From the NCBI GenBank assembly GCA_902512065.1, contig CABXHU010000009.1, forward strand, positions 1 through 51,417: 51,417 bases of DNA, in the 5' to 3' direction. The first letter of the stretch is position 1, and the number at the start of each line of letters is the position of its first letter. A program made the translations under genes and the position numbers. The notes beneath the pieces were generated by a model, which saw only the letters and a program-made list of their open reading frames with translations, was not told the DNA's origin and did no database searches. This DNA is from an uncultured Bacteroidota bacterium. GTDB lineage: Bacteria; Bacteroidota; Bacteroidia; Flavobacteriales; Flavobacteriaceae. Shown piece after piece: positions 27,877 through 36,392 of the stretch.

Positions 27877-29307
27877 ATGAAACTTTTTAAATTAATTACC
27901 TTAATTATCTTTTTATCAATACCTAATTTTTCCTGTGTTCAGGATGATGATTATTCAATTCCTGAAAGTGCTGGATTAGAAGAAAATCAGGATCTAACTC
28001 AATTATTAGATCAAATCAATAATGGTGAGGTTGACTTAATGACTATTTCACAAGTAAAATCCCTTTGGAATACAAGTAATGCTATGCAATTTGAATCAAA
28101 TATTGCTGTTAAAGGCTATGTAGTATCATCCGATATGACTGGTAATTTTTATAAGGAATTTTATATGCAAGATACTCCTGATAGCCCAACAGCTGGTATT
28201 AAGGTAGCAATAAATCAAGTAGACTCATATAATCAATATAATATAGGTAGGGAGGTTTATATTAAGCTTCAAAATCTATATATAGGACCTACACATGATG
28301 ATAGTGTTTTAACTATTGGAGGGAGTCTTAATGGTAATGAGATTGAAGAACTTAATGAAAATTTTGCTTCTGAAGTTATTTTAAGATCTTCAAATACTTT
28401 TGAGATTATACCTCTTAGTTTAACTTTACCGGAGATTGATGCGTCTCATATTGGTCAATTTATTAGTATAGAATCTGTACAATTTCCAAATAATCTTTCA
28501 GGTTTGACATATGTAGATCCATATGATGATTACGATACTCAAAGAGCTTTAGAAACTTGTGTAGGAACATTTAACCCTTATGCTCCTAAACTTGAGACTA
28601 GTGCATATGCTAGCTTTGATCAGAATCTATTACCGACTGATGGAAGCGGTACTCTGTCTGGAGTATTGACAAAAGATTATTTTGGTGATGACCTAGTTAT
28701 TATGCTAAATTCAAAAGATGATGTAGTTTTTGATTCTCCAAGATGTGACCCTCCTGTCATTGATTGCGGGACTGCCAGTGCCGAAGGATCTAATATTTTA
28801 TTTCAAGACGATTTTGAAACACAAGACCCTTATACTTCAGTTTCGGGGAACGGATGGACTAACTATATTGAATTGGGAACTGAAACATTTGAAGCTTATT
28901 CTGGTAGCGGATCTTTAGGAGTTTCTGTTAGAATCGGCTCCTATCAATCAGGAGATGCTAGTTCTGTTGCTTGGTTAATTACTCCTGCAATAGATTTAAC
29001 AGCAAATCCTAATGCGACCTTGACATTCCAAACATCCAATAGCTACTCGGATGGTAGTACATTAGAGTTACAATTTTCTAAAAACTGGGATGGTACTCCT
29101 GAAGGTATTTCAAGTGCACAATGGGGGGTTGTTCCTGCTGCATACATCACCGCTGATTCTGATTCTTATTCTGAATGGTTTGATTCGGGAATCGTAGACC
29201 TCTCTTGCGCAGAAGGAACAGTGAATTTTGCATTTAAATATGTTGGAGGTGGCGACGCTGATTTTGATGGAACTTACGAAATTGACAATATTAGAATTGC
29301 TAACTAA
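27877..29307 (+). CDS. DUF5689 lipoprotein with C-terminal jelly-roll-like domain
   Basis: This 476-residue lipoprotein has a signal peptide with Cys20 as the lipidated residue. The following VQDDD resembles the acidic lipoprotein-export signal that sends Bacteroidota lipoproteins to the cell surface. The N-terminal half (about 45-290) is DUF5689, with FESNIAVKGYVVSSDMTGNF, FYMQDTPDSPTAGIKV and a second KDYFGDDLVIML copy-like strand set; this domain is thought to be OB-fold-like. The C-terminal half (about 310-476) resembles choice-of-anchor J / MAM-like binding domains (ILFQDDFETQDPY, WLITPAIDL, FAFKYVGGGDADFDGTYEID). It pairs with the receptor 10 bases upstream and likely captures substrate for it. 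Confidence 0.85.
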   Translation: MKLFKLITLIIFLSIPNFSCVQDDDYSIPESAGLEENQDLTQLLDQINNGEVDLMTISQVKSLWNTSNAMQFESNIAVKGYVVSSDMTGNFYKEFYMQDTPDSPTAGIKVAINQVDSYNQYNIGREVYIKLQNLYIGPTHDDSVLTIGGSLNGNEIEELNENFASEVILRSSNTFEIIPLSLTLPEIDASHIGQFISIESVQFPNNLSGLTYVDPYDDYDTQRALETCVGTFNPYAPKLETSAYASFDQNLLPTDGSGTLSGVLTKDYFGDDLVIMLNSKDDVVFDSPRCDPPVIDCGTASAEGSNILFQDDFETQDPYTSVSGNGWTNYIELGTETFEAYSGSGSLGVSVRIGSYQSGDASSVAWLITPAIDLTANPNATLTFQTSNSYSDGSTLELQFSKNWDGTPEGISSAQWGVVPAAYITADSDSYSEWFDSGIVDLSCAEGTVNFAFKYVGGGDADFDGTYEIDNIRIAN

Positions 29308-29326
29308 TAACAAAATTTTATTAGCT

Positions 29327-29357
29327 AAAAAAGCCTCCACCAAATGGAGGCTTTTTT
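29327..29357. terminator. Bidirectional rho-independent terminator
   Basis: A 7-bp stem GCCTCCA (29333-29339) pairs with TGGAGGC (29345-29351) around a 5-base loop. It is extended by an A run on the left (29327-29332) and a matching T run on the right (29352-29357). It separates the convergent DUF5689 gene (plus) and OmpA-family gene (minus) and can serve both. Confidence 0.9.
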
Positions 29358-29366
29358 AATTACAAT

Positions 29367-31304
29367 TTATCTTGATACTATTATAAATTCTGATCTTCTG
29401 TTTTGAGCATGCTCTTCTTTTGAACATCCTTGGCTACAATCAACTCTAGGCTCTTCTTCACCTTTCCCAACTCCAGTTATTCTATCTTCACTTATTCCTT
29501 TAGAAATAACATATTGTGCAGTAGATTTTGCTCTTCTATCAGAAAGCCCTTTATTATATGAAGCTGGGCCGCGAGAATCAGTATGAGATTCTGCTCTAAT
29601 AATCATTTCTGGATATTTCTCCATTATAGCAACAAGTTTATCTAATTCAAATGCTGCTTTATTTGTAATATTTGATTTGTCAAAATCAAAATATATTGGA
29701 TTTAGATTTATTTTTTCCTCTACTATTATTTCTTCAAGAGGGTCTAAATACACATCCAATACTGGTGGAGGAATATCGGTAAAAGTAAGATCAAGCATTT
29801 TACTTTCATACCCTGTTTTACTTACCGTTAATTGAATTTTATCTTCACATTCAATCATAAATTCAGCTAATCCTTTTTCAGAGGTCATTTTGGTATTATC
29901 AACTATGCCTGTATTATCTGAAATAGATGTAGTAGCAAATGAAATAGGCTCTTTTGTTTTAGAATCCAGAATATTTGTAGTCAGTAAAATATCACATAGC
30001 GGTAATAATTTTTTTACAGCATAAACATCATCACTTCCTTTTCCTCCAGATCTATTAGATGACACAAATCCATCTTCACATGACTCCGTAAGAATAAAAG
30101 CAAAATCATCAGCATTGCTATTAACAGGAATACCAACATTCCTTGGGGTAGTCCATTTTCCATCAACTGGTTTAGTGTAAAACACATCTAATCCGCCAAG
30201 TCCTAAATGAGCATCTGAAGAAAAATATAATATTTTATCACAGCATACATAGGGAAACATTTCTTGACCTTCAGTATTAATTTTTTGTCCTAGATTTTTA
30301 ACATTAGTTATATTTCCAATGCTATCTAATGCCCCTTCATATATATCAAAGTTTCCAAATCCTCCTGGCATATCTGAAGAAAAATAAATCATTTCACCAT
30401 CACAGCTAATTGAGGGATTTTTTATTGAATAATTAGGGCTATTAATTTCAAGACGGGTAGCATTACTCCAAGAATGAGAAAATTGACATTTTCCATTATT
30501 TTTCCATGTAATATGTTTTTTAGTACAGCGTGTGGCTTTATATAAATGAATTACTCCAATTTGATTGTTAGTTACAGAATCTTTGTAATATGATTTGTCA
30601 AAAAAGCTTTCACGAGTAAAATAAACTGTAGTTCCATCTGGACTAAATGCAACCAATCCTTCATGGTATTTTGTATTTATTACATCATCAAGGATTTCTT
30701 CATTTAAATATGAACCATCATCAACGTTAAATTTGTAGATATCTAAGAAAGGTTCATTATTCCAGCCATATTTTTTTCCTTTATCATTTCTAGCGGAAGT
30801 GACATACATTTTATCTTCAAAAATGACACCACCAAAATCAGAGTATTCGCTATTAATATCTAAATTCTGCACATTAAACCTTTTGCCTTTGTTAATTATT
30901 TTAGTTAGGTAATTTGGGTCTTTTTTGAATGCAGTTGATCTATTGTCATATGGCCTCATGTCCGCAAATTTATTCATCCATTCATTAGACAATTTATATT
31001 TGCCATTTGCTTTTAACATTTGCGCATATTTATAAATTACTTCAGCATCTGATGAGTCAACAATTTTACTATACCATTTTTCAGCTTCAATAGTATTAAA
31101 TATGTTATAATAGGATTCTGCCAATTGACTAATTACATAATCCCCAGAATTACCTTTATTTATTAATTCTAAGTATTCTTCTGAAGCTTTAACAAACTCT
31201 AATCTTGAGAAGTGTTTGTCTGCTTTTTTTGTACTATTATTTTGACCATAGACTGTTGTAATGCTCAAAAAGGTTAAAGTAAAAAGTGTAAAAATATTCT
31301 TCAT
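29367..31304 (-). CDS. OmpA-family protein with PD40/TPR-like N-terminus, type IX-associated
   Basis: This 645-residue envelope protein has a signal peptide (to about 20) and TPR-like helices (about 25-115: FVKASEEYLELINKGNSGDYV). A PD40/TolB-like beta-propeller follows (about 150-420: VAFSPDGTTVYFTRES, YFSSDMPGGFGNFDIY, YFSSDAHLGLGGLDVFY), then a carboxypeptidase-like sandwich (about 435-520). The C-terminal OmpA domain (about 535-645: YFDFDKSNITNKAAFELDKL, ESHTDSRGP, NRRSEFIIV) binds peptidoglycan. The architecture is that of PorE/SprF-linked OmpA proteins that accompany type IX secretion. One oddity is an insertion near residues 256-290 with two cysteines (ATRCTKKHITWKNNGKCQF) inside the propeller. 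It lies 18 bases downstream of porP/sprF. Confidence 0.9.
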   Translation of the reverse strand: MKNIFTLFTLTFLSITTVYGQNNSTKKADKHFSRLEFVKASEEYLELINKGNSGDYVISQLAESYYNIFNTIEAEKWYSKIVDSSDAEVIYKYAQMLKANGKYKLSNEWMNKFADMRPYDNRSTAFKKDPNYLTKIINKGKRFNVQNLDINSEYSDFGGVIFEDKMYVTSARNDKGKKYGWNNEPFLDIYKFNVDDGSYLNEEILDDVINTKYHEGLVAFSPDGTTVYFTRESFFDKSYYKDSVTNNQIGVIHLYKATRCTKKHITWKNNGKCQFSHSWSNATRLEINSPNYSIKNPSISCDGEMIYFSSDMPGGFGNFDIYEGALDSIGNITNVKNLGQKINTEGQEMFPYVCCDKILYFSSDAHLGLGGLDVFYTKPVDGKWTTPRNVGIPVNSNADDFAFILTESCEDGFVSSNRSGGKGSDDVYAVKKLLPLCDILLTTNILDSKTKEPISFATTSISDNTGIVDNTKMTSEKGLAEFMIECEDKIQLTVSKTGYESKMLDLTFTDIPPPVLDVYLDPLEEIIVEEKINLNPIYFDFDKSNITNKAAFELDKLVAIMEKYPEMIIRAESHTDSRGPASYNKGLSDRRAKSTAQYVISKGISEDRITGVGKGEEEPRVDCSQGCSKEEHAQNRRSEFIIVSR

Positions 31305-31322
31305 AGTAATTCTATCTTATGA

Positions 31323-32234
31323 TTAAAAATATCTAGGAGATCTTGAAACTTTAGTTCTAAAGCTAATATCAAAATTGATAAAGATCTCATGAGATGATTT
31401 TGTATAATAATTTAATTCTGATTGCGTATTATCGTAAGCATATCCAATTCTAATAGAGGGGCTTACTTGAAAATTTATCATTCCGGTTATTGCATCATCT
31501 AATCTATATCCAATACCAACTTCAACTAGATCATACATAAATAAATTCGCATTTATATCAATACTTGCATGACTGTCAAAAGCATATTTCATAAATACGT
31601 GCGGCTTAAGCTTAAAATCTTCAGAAATATCATAGACATAGCCAGCTGCAGCAAAGAGATGCTGAGTTTCAGATCCAATATTGTAGTCATCAGCATCCAG
31701 ATGAACTGAATTTAAAATATTAGGCATTGAAACAGATACATAATATTGATTTGGATTATAAAAATAAAGTCCTGCACCAATATTAGGAGTAGTCTCATTA
31801 ATATTGTTTGCAAAGAAAGGATCATTAGGGTGTATTATATTCAGATCTATTAATCCAATATCATGTGAGGTAAAACCAGCTTTTAATCCAAAGGCTAATT
31901 TATTACTATTGGAAAGATTTAAAGTATAAGAAAAATCAGCATAAACATTAGTTTCCTTAACAGGACCAATATTATCAGAAATTATTGAAACCCCTAATCC
32001 TACATTTTTCCCAATAGCAGAGTGAATATTCATTGTCCCAGTTTTAGGAGCTCCTTCCAATCCTTCCCATTGATTTCTGTATAGCATACCAATACCAATT
32101 CCCTCTACTGATCCAGCATATGCTGGGTTAATAACATTCATATTATACATGTATTGAGTATACTGAGGGTCTTGTTGAGCATTAATTGATAATGCAAAAA
32201 AGAAAAGTAACAGTATTATAATATTTTTTTTCAT
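31323..32234 (-). CDS. PorP/SprF-family type IX secretion membrane protein
   Basis: This 303-residue outer-membrane beta-barrel protein has a signal peptide (MKKNIIILLLFFFALSINAQ) and the hallmark opening QQDPQYTQYMYNMNVINPAYAGS, then YRNQWEGLEGAPKTGTMNIH. The rest alternates amphipathic strands, and the end SFRTKVSRSPRYF is strand-like. SprF of Flavobacterium johnsoniae is needed to secrete the adhesin SprB, and paralogues usually sit beside their own type B cargo gene. Here the cargo gene at 32254 is directly upstream and the OmpA-family gene directly downstream, so this copy most likely serves those two adhesin-like proteins. Confidence 0.93.
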   Translation of the reverse strand: MKKNIIILLLFFFALSINAQQDPQYTQYMYNMNVINPAYAGSVEGIGIGMLYRNQWEGLEGAPKTGTMNIHSAIGKNVGLGVSIISDNIGPVKETNVYADFSYTLNLSNSNKLAFGLKAGFTSHDIGLIDLNIIHPNDPFFANNINETTPNIGAGLYFYNPNQYYVSVSMPNILNSVHLDADDYNIGSETQHLFAAAGYVYDISEDFKLKPHVFMKYAFDSHASIDINANLFMYDLVEVGIGYRLDDAITGMINFQVSPSIRIGYAYDNTQSELNYYTKSSHEIFINFDISFRTKVSRSPRYF

Positions 32235-32253
32235 TTTTTTACTTCTTGACTTG

Positions 32254-35200
32254 TTAATAATTTAAATATATCCAACTTGTTATAGGCTCTTTATCTGAGT
32301 TAAAATATATAATATAAAAATATGTTCCAACTGGTAATTCCTCATTGTCTTGATCTCTACCACACCATTGATCTATATATTCGTTTAACTCATATACTTT
32401 TGTTCCATACCTGTTAAACACTTCTATTTTATCAATATCTTCTCTATCTTCAAGATGATCAAGAATTAAGCAATCATTATAACCATCTCCATTTGGCGAT
32501 AGTCCCTGAGGAAGATCAATACAATAGCTATTCTCATAGAAACCTACTTGAATAGTAGTTTGACCCCAACAATAAGTTGTGTCATCAAATACTGTTACAA
32601 TGAATTCGCCAGATTCTTCTGCAATTTCATCTAAATTATATGTATTATCAGACCCCCATTGTAAATCTACACCATCCAATGACCATATATATGTTAATGA
32701 ATTCATTTGAGCACTATTAGCTACATCTACTTCAAGAATATAAGATTCATTTGCACATTTTAATATATTATCTTCAACTGCAGAAATATCTGGAGTAGGA
32801 AAGAATTCAATTAAAATTTCATCTGAGTATGCACAATCTGTATTATCAATTGTTATAGTTGCGCTATAAAAAGCTGTTTCACTTACAGTTAAGTTAACTA
32901 CGTTTTCTCCTTCAATTAAGTTCCCATCCATGTACCATGCAATGGTAGAATTATTAGGTAATCCTCCTGCATTCAAAGTCATTTCTTGTCCTTGACATAA
33001 TGCGTTTCCTGAAGAAAGTAAAATATCTTCTCCAAGGTCTAAGCTTCCAATATCAAAACTTCCAGCATCAATAAATACTGCTGAATCGTATAGCGTGTCG
33101 CCATCATCTGCTACAATTAATTTTATATGATATAATTCATTTGGTATAACATCAGCTTCAGCAGTCATAGGAATTGTATGTCCAATAAAATTTGTAGGAC
33201 TTGTAAGAGGCGCTAAACCTCCAGAGCCATAATAATTTCCAAAGAACTCTTCATTTACTGATGGACAATTAGGATTCCATTCATCATCTCTAACAGATAG
33301 AACAGAAATGGCATCAGTAGTCCCTGGGACAATTGCAAGATTTGTAGTAACCCCAGCGGTATCTGTTAATAGGAATGCAAAAGCATCCGTAAATGTACAT
33401 TGAAATGTCCCATATTCTTCAGCTGCAAATATAAAATCAAAGCTCATATGGTCGGTCACAGGAACAAAATCAAACTCAAGGATTGAGGCGTTGTTTGTGT
33501 CTCCAGCATTTAATCCAGGAATAGCTGCTTCTAAATCAGCATCTCCCACCCAAGCATATGTTCCATCACTGATCACTCCACTTTCTGGGCCTACTGCATT
33601 TGCAATATCACCAGAGGTCATAATTAGGCCACTTTCAAAAGGCCATGTAGATCCATTTGACTCGAAATATCCTATTCCATTTGTGCTGCCATAATCAGTT
33701 CCAGTACTATAGGTAACATTAAATGCTTGGTTACATTCAGAATTTATTAAGACTTCTGTTACAATTTCTTCCACTGTATATTCTGTTTCACTTGTTGTTA
33801 TTGGAGGAGGGATTGTATAAACACATATATCAAATGTTAAATAGTCTAATAGAGCCGCAGTATATGAATACACTCTTATGCTATACGTATTGCCTATAGT
33901 TAATCCATTTGCTACACTATCATCAGCATCACTACAATAAATTTGAGTTAAATCATCACACTGGCTTCCTTCATATAACACATGATATAAGTCTTGTGTG
34001 TTGCCCACTATATTATATATAGTTATCGCATGATTTTCTGATGTAGCAGTGAATTCAAACCATACATCATCATCAGCAGAACCACCACAAGTATTTCCCT
34101 CTGGAGAAGGAGTTGCACCAACTAAATTACCAGAAGCTGATTCTGTACATGATGAATCAGAGTTAGGAGTAATTACAGTAGCTTGATCACAGTTGTCATT
34201 TGCTGGAGGACATGCATACATTAGAATAGCATCGCTATTAATCACACAATTTACATCTTGATCATTAGATACTGTTATTATTATATCAGTTAGAAATGGG
34301 TATGGTCCCATTTGCACAATTCCAGTTTGTGTAGCTTGTCCAGTGGCTGTCCCATAATTGTCTGATATTGTTAAGGATCCTGCATCTCCCATGCTAGTTA
34401 TATTTACATCAATTAGGAATTGATCTCCATTGGCACAATCATCAATTACTGTATATTCTGCTATTGGGTTTGTACATGTAGCACAAGCCACCGTATAGTC
34501 AATACCACCAGCATATGCTGCACTTCCTGAGCCACAACTAATAGAGCCATCAGACTGGATGGCAAAATATATTGTATCTCCACTTGACTGGAATGTTAAT
34601 CCAGAAATATCTCCGGCATTACCATATCCGTAGTATAATTGTGTTACGCCATCTGAATCCAAAATTAATAATTCATCCCATCCATTTTCTATTACTCCAG
34701 AATCTATTGTTAGATTTAATGGAGATCCATCAGAACTTACATATTCAAATTGCGTGGTATCATTATTGTCATAGCAATAAGAGGTTGACATTGGGCCTGC
34801 TGCACAGTCAACAAGAGTTACTGCACAATAGTCTTGAGTCATTGAGCCACTATTTGCAAAGCAGTTAGCATCATCATCATTTGCTACATTAATTTGCACA
34901 TCAGTATTATTTGCATAAGGTCCAAGTTGATATGTGCCAGTAGTTGATGCACTTACATTAGCACTTCCTTGATTATCAGAGATTGTAGCACTTCCTGCAG
35001 AACCTAAATCTGAAATATCTACATCTATATAGAATTGAGGAGCATTCAAGCAATCACTAACCATTTCAAAATCAACTGTTGGGTTTACACAAGTTGCACA
35101 TGAAACAGTCATAGTTATAGGATCTATAGAAGTACTAGAAACACAACTAATGCTACCATCTTCATCTACAATAAGTGTTATGTTATCGCCAGATGACTGA

Positions 35201-36285
35201 AAACTTATTCCAGAAACATCTCCACCATTACCATATCCATTATAGAGTTCCGTTCCATCGGAATCCAATATTATTAATTCATCCCAACCATTTTCTACTT
35301 CACCAGAATCAATGGTTAGATTTAATGGGCTACCGTCACTGCTAATAAACGAATATGAATTTTCTAATCCTGTATCATAGCAGAAAGTAGTAGTAACAGG
35401 TCCACCATTACAATCTACTGTAGTATTTGGATCTGCTTGAGTTGTAAAACTGTAAGAGGTACAATTATCTGTAGCTGATCCAGAGCCATTGTATGGCAGT
35501 ATTGTAATATAGTATGTAGTGCTATAGTCAAGATTAGTTAAATCATATGAATTAACATTACCCACATCTATAGCATTTAGAACGTCAGTTCCACTACTAG
35601 AAGTTCCTAATGAAAAGTAATATCCGTCAGGGAATCCACTAGATGAATTCCAATTAACTGAAGAATTAACCAATACACTGGTATCCCCATCAGCAGGAGA
35701 AGTTACAGCAGCATCACAGTTTGGAACAGAACCACCGTTTGAAATTAAGTTAACATTATTTATACACCAACCCCATTGCCATCCACCAGCATCATCATAT
35801 GAAAATCGGTATTTGAAATTTGATAATTGATTAGCACTAAAACTACCAATATCAAAACCAGTTTCAAATACTACTAGAGTTCCTCCACACCAATTTGAAG
35901 TATCAGCTGAAGTATCTCCTAATTCTAATACGGAAACCCAGCTTGATGCATCAGCATCCCAATAATCTACAGAAAGTGTTCCTCCAATATCATTGTGATT
36001 ATAGCTTCCACTAATTACTATTTGATTTTCACTACCATTATATGCTGTGGTTAAATCAATAATTGGAGATTCTGATGCGATATCATCCTCTGATGAACTT
36101 CCTGTAGCATCATCATCAAAACTAAAGGAACTGTCAGTAGCAGGATCAGCTAAAAGACCTGCTGCACCGTAATTTCCATAGGTTGTCCAGTTAGAATTTG
36201 GCCAATTTGCAGGCTCATTAATTATTTGACCAAAGGAATATTGGGCAAATACTAATAATAAAATAAATAGCGTATATTTTTTCAT
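32254..36285 (-). CDS. Giant type IX secreted adhesin-like protein with gliding-type (type B) C-terminal domain
   Basis: This protein has about 1343 residues. After a signal peptide (MKKYTLFILLLVFAQYSFGQ) come an N-terminal lectin-like region (about 20-185), an FnIII-like domain (about 190-285), and two CUB-like repeats each with a linker domain (about 290-700: DSGEVENGWDELIILDSDGT and DSGVIENGWDELLILDSDGV). These are followed by a pre-peptidase-like domain (about 700-830), a choice-of-anchor L domain (about 840-1085: FESGLIMTSGDIANA and FDFIFAAEEYG), Ig-like domains, and a type B sorting domain from about 1260 (LPQGLSPNGDGYNDCL ... LPVGTYFYIIYF). The protein is therefore exported by the type IX system and held at the surface or released. 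An in-frame ATG at 36291 is an alternative start. About 400 residues are almost identical to the neighbour at 36393. Confidence 0.9.
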   Translation of the reverse strand: MKKYTLFILLLVFAQYSFGQIINEPANWPNSNWTTYGNYGAAGLLADPATDSSFSFDDDATGSSSEDDIASESPIIDLTTAYNGSENQIVISGSYNHNDIGGTLSVDYWDADASSWVSVLELGDTSADTSNWCGGTLVVFETGFDIGSFSANQLSNFKYRFSYDDAGGWQWGWCINNVNLISNGGSVPNCDAAVTSPADGDTSVLVNSSVNWNSSSGFPDGYYFSLGTSSSGTDVLNAIDVGNVNSYDLTNLDYSTTYYITILPYNGSGSATDNCTSYSFTTQADPNTTVDCNGGPVTTTFCYDTGLENSYSFISSDGSPLNLTIDSGEVENGWDELIILDSDGTELYNGYGNGGDVSGISFQSSGDNITLIVDEDGSISCVSSTSIDPITMTVSCATCVNPTVDFEMVSDCLNAPQFYIDVDISDLGSAGSATISDNQGSANVSASTTGTYQLGPYANNTDVQINVANDDDANCFANSGSMTQDYCAVTLVDCAAGPMSTSYCYDNNDTTQFEYVSSDGSPLNLTIDSGVIENGWDELLILDSDGVTQLYYGYGNAGDISGLTFQSSGDTIYFAIQSDGSISCGSGSAAYAGGIDYTVACATCTNPIAEYTVIDDCANGDQFLIDVNITSMGDAGSLTISDNYGTATGQATQTGIVQMGPYPFLTDIIITVSNDQDVNCVINSDAILMYACPPANDNCDQATVITPNSDSSCTESASGNLVGATPSPEGNTCGGSADDDVWFEFTATSENHAITIYNIVGNTQDLYHVLYEGSQCDDLTQIYCSDADDSVANGLTIGNTYSIRVYSYTAALLDYLTFDICVYTIPPPITTSETEYTVEEIVTEVLINSECNQAFNVTYSTGTDYGSTNGIGYFESNGSTWPFESGLIMTSGDIANAVGPESGVISDGTYAWVGDADLEAAIPGLNAGDTNNASILEFDFVPVTDHMSFDFIFAAEEYGTFQCTFTDAFAFLLTDTAGVTTNLAIVPGTTDAISVLSVRDDEWNPNCPSVNEEFFGNYYGSGGLAPLTSPTNFIGHTIPMTAEADVIPNELYHIKLIVADDGDTLYDSAVFIDAGSFDIGSLDLGEDILLSSGNALCQGQEMTLNAGGLPNNSTIAWYMDGNLIEGENVVNLTVSETAFYSATITIDNTDCAYSDEILIEFFPTPDISAVEDNILKCANESYILEVDVANSAQMNSLTYIWSLDGVDLQWGSDNTYNLDEIAEESGEFIVTVFDDTTYCWGQTTIQVGFYENSYCIDLPQGLSPNGDGYNDCLILDHLEDREDIDKIEVFNRYGTKVYELNEYIDQWCGRDQDNEELPVGTYFYIIYFNSDKEPITSWIYLNY
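34231..35428. repeat. Copy A of a 1.2 kb direct repeat shared by two adhesin genes
   Basis: This segment aligns without gaps to 38430-39627 at a constant offset of 4199 bases. By eye, 34522-35403 (882 bases) is identical base for base. 34231-34521 has about 19 differences, and one further difference occurs at 35404. It encodes the two CUB-like units and their linker domains. Identity stops abruptly at both ends, where the genes become unrelated or only distantly similar. Confidence 0.93.
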
Positions 36286-36392
36286 AATCATTAAAAAAAA
36301 TTTCAGATAGATTAAAATTGTAGTATTGAATCAGTTAGCTATAATAAAACTAGTGTATATTTTAGTAAAACCCAAATACAAAATATAGTAAT

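Noticed and set aside
21607-29307. Classical SusCD polysaccharide utilisation locus
   Set aside because: There is no SusD homologue, no glycoside hydrolase, lyase or sulfatase, and the only enzyme is a phosphoesterase-fold protein.
34572-34868. 98-codon open frame on the plus strand, with an identical copy at 38771-39067
   Set aside because: Its perfect conservation between two places comes from the underlying DNA repeat inside the adhesin genes on the opposite strand. It has no promoter or start context and reads as an antisense shadow.
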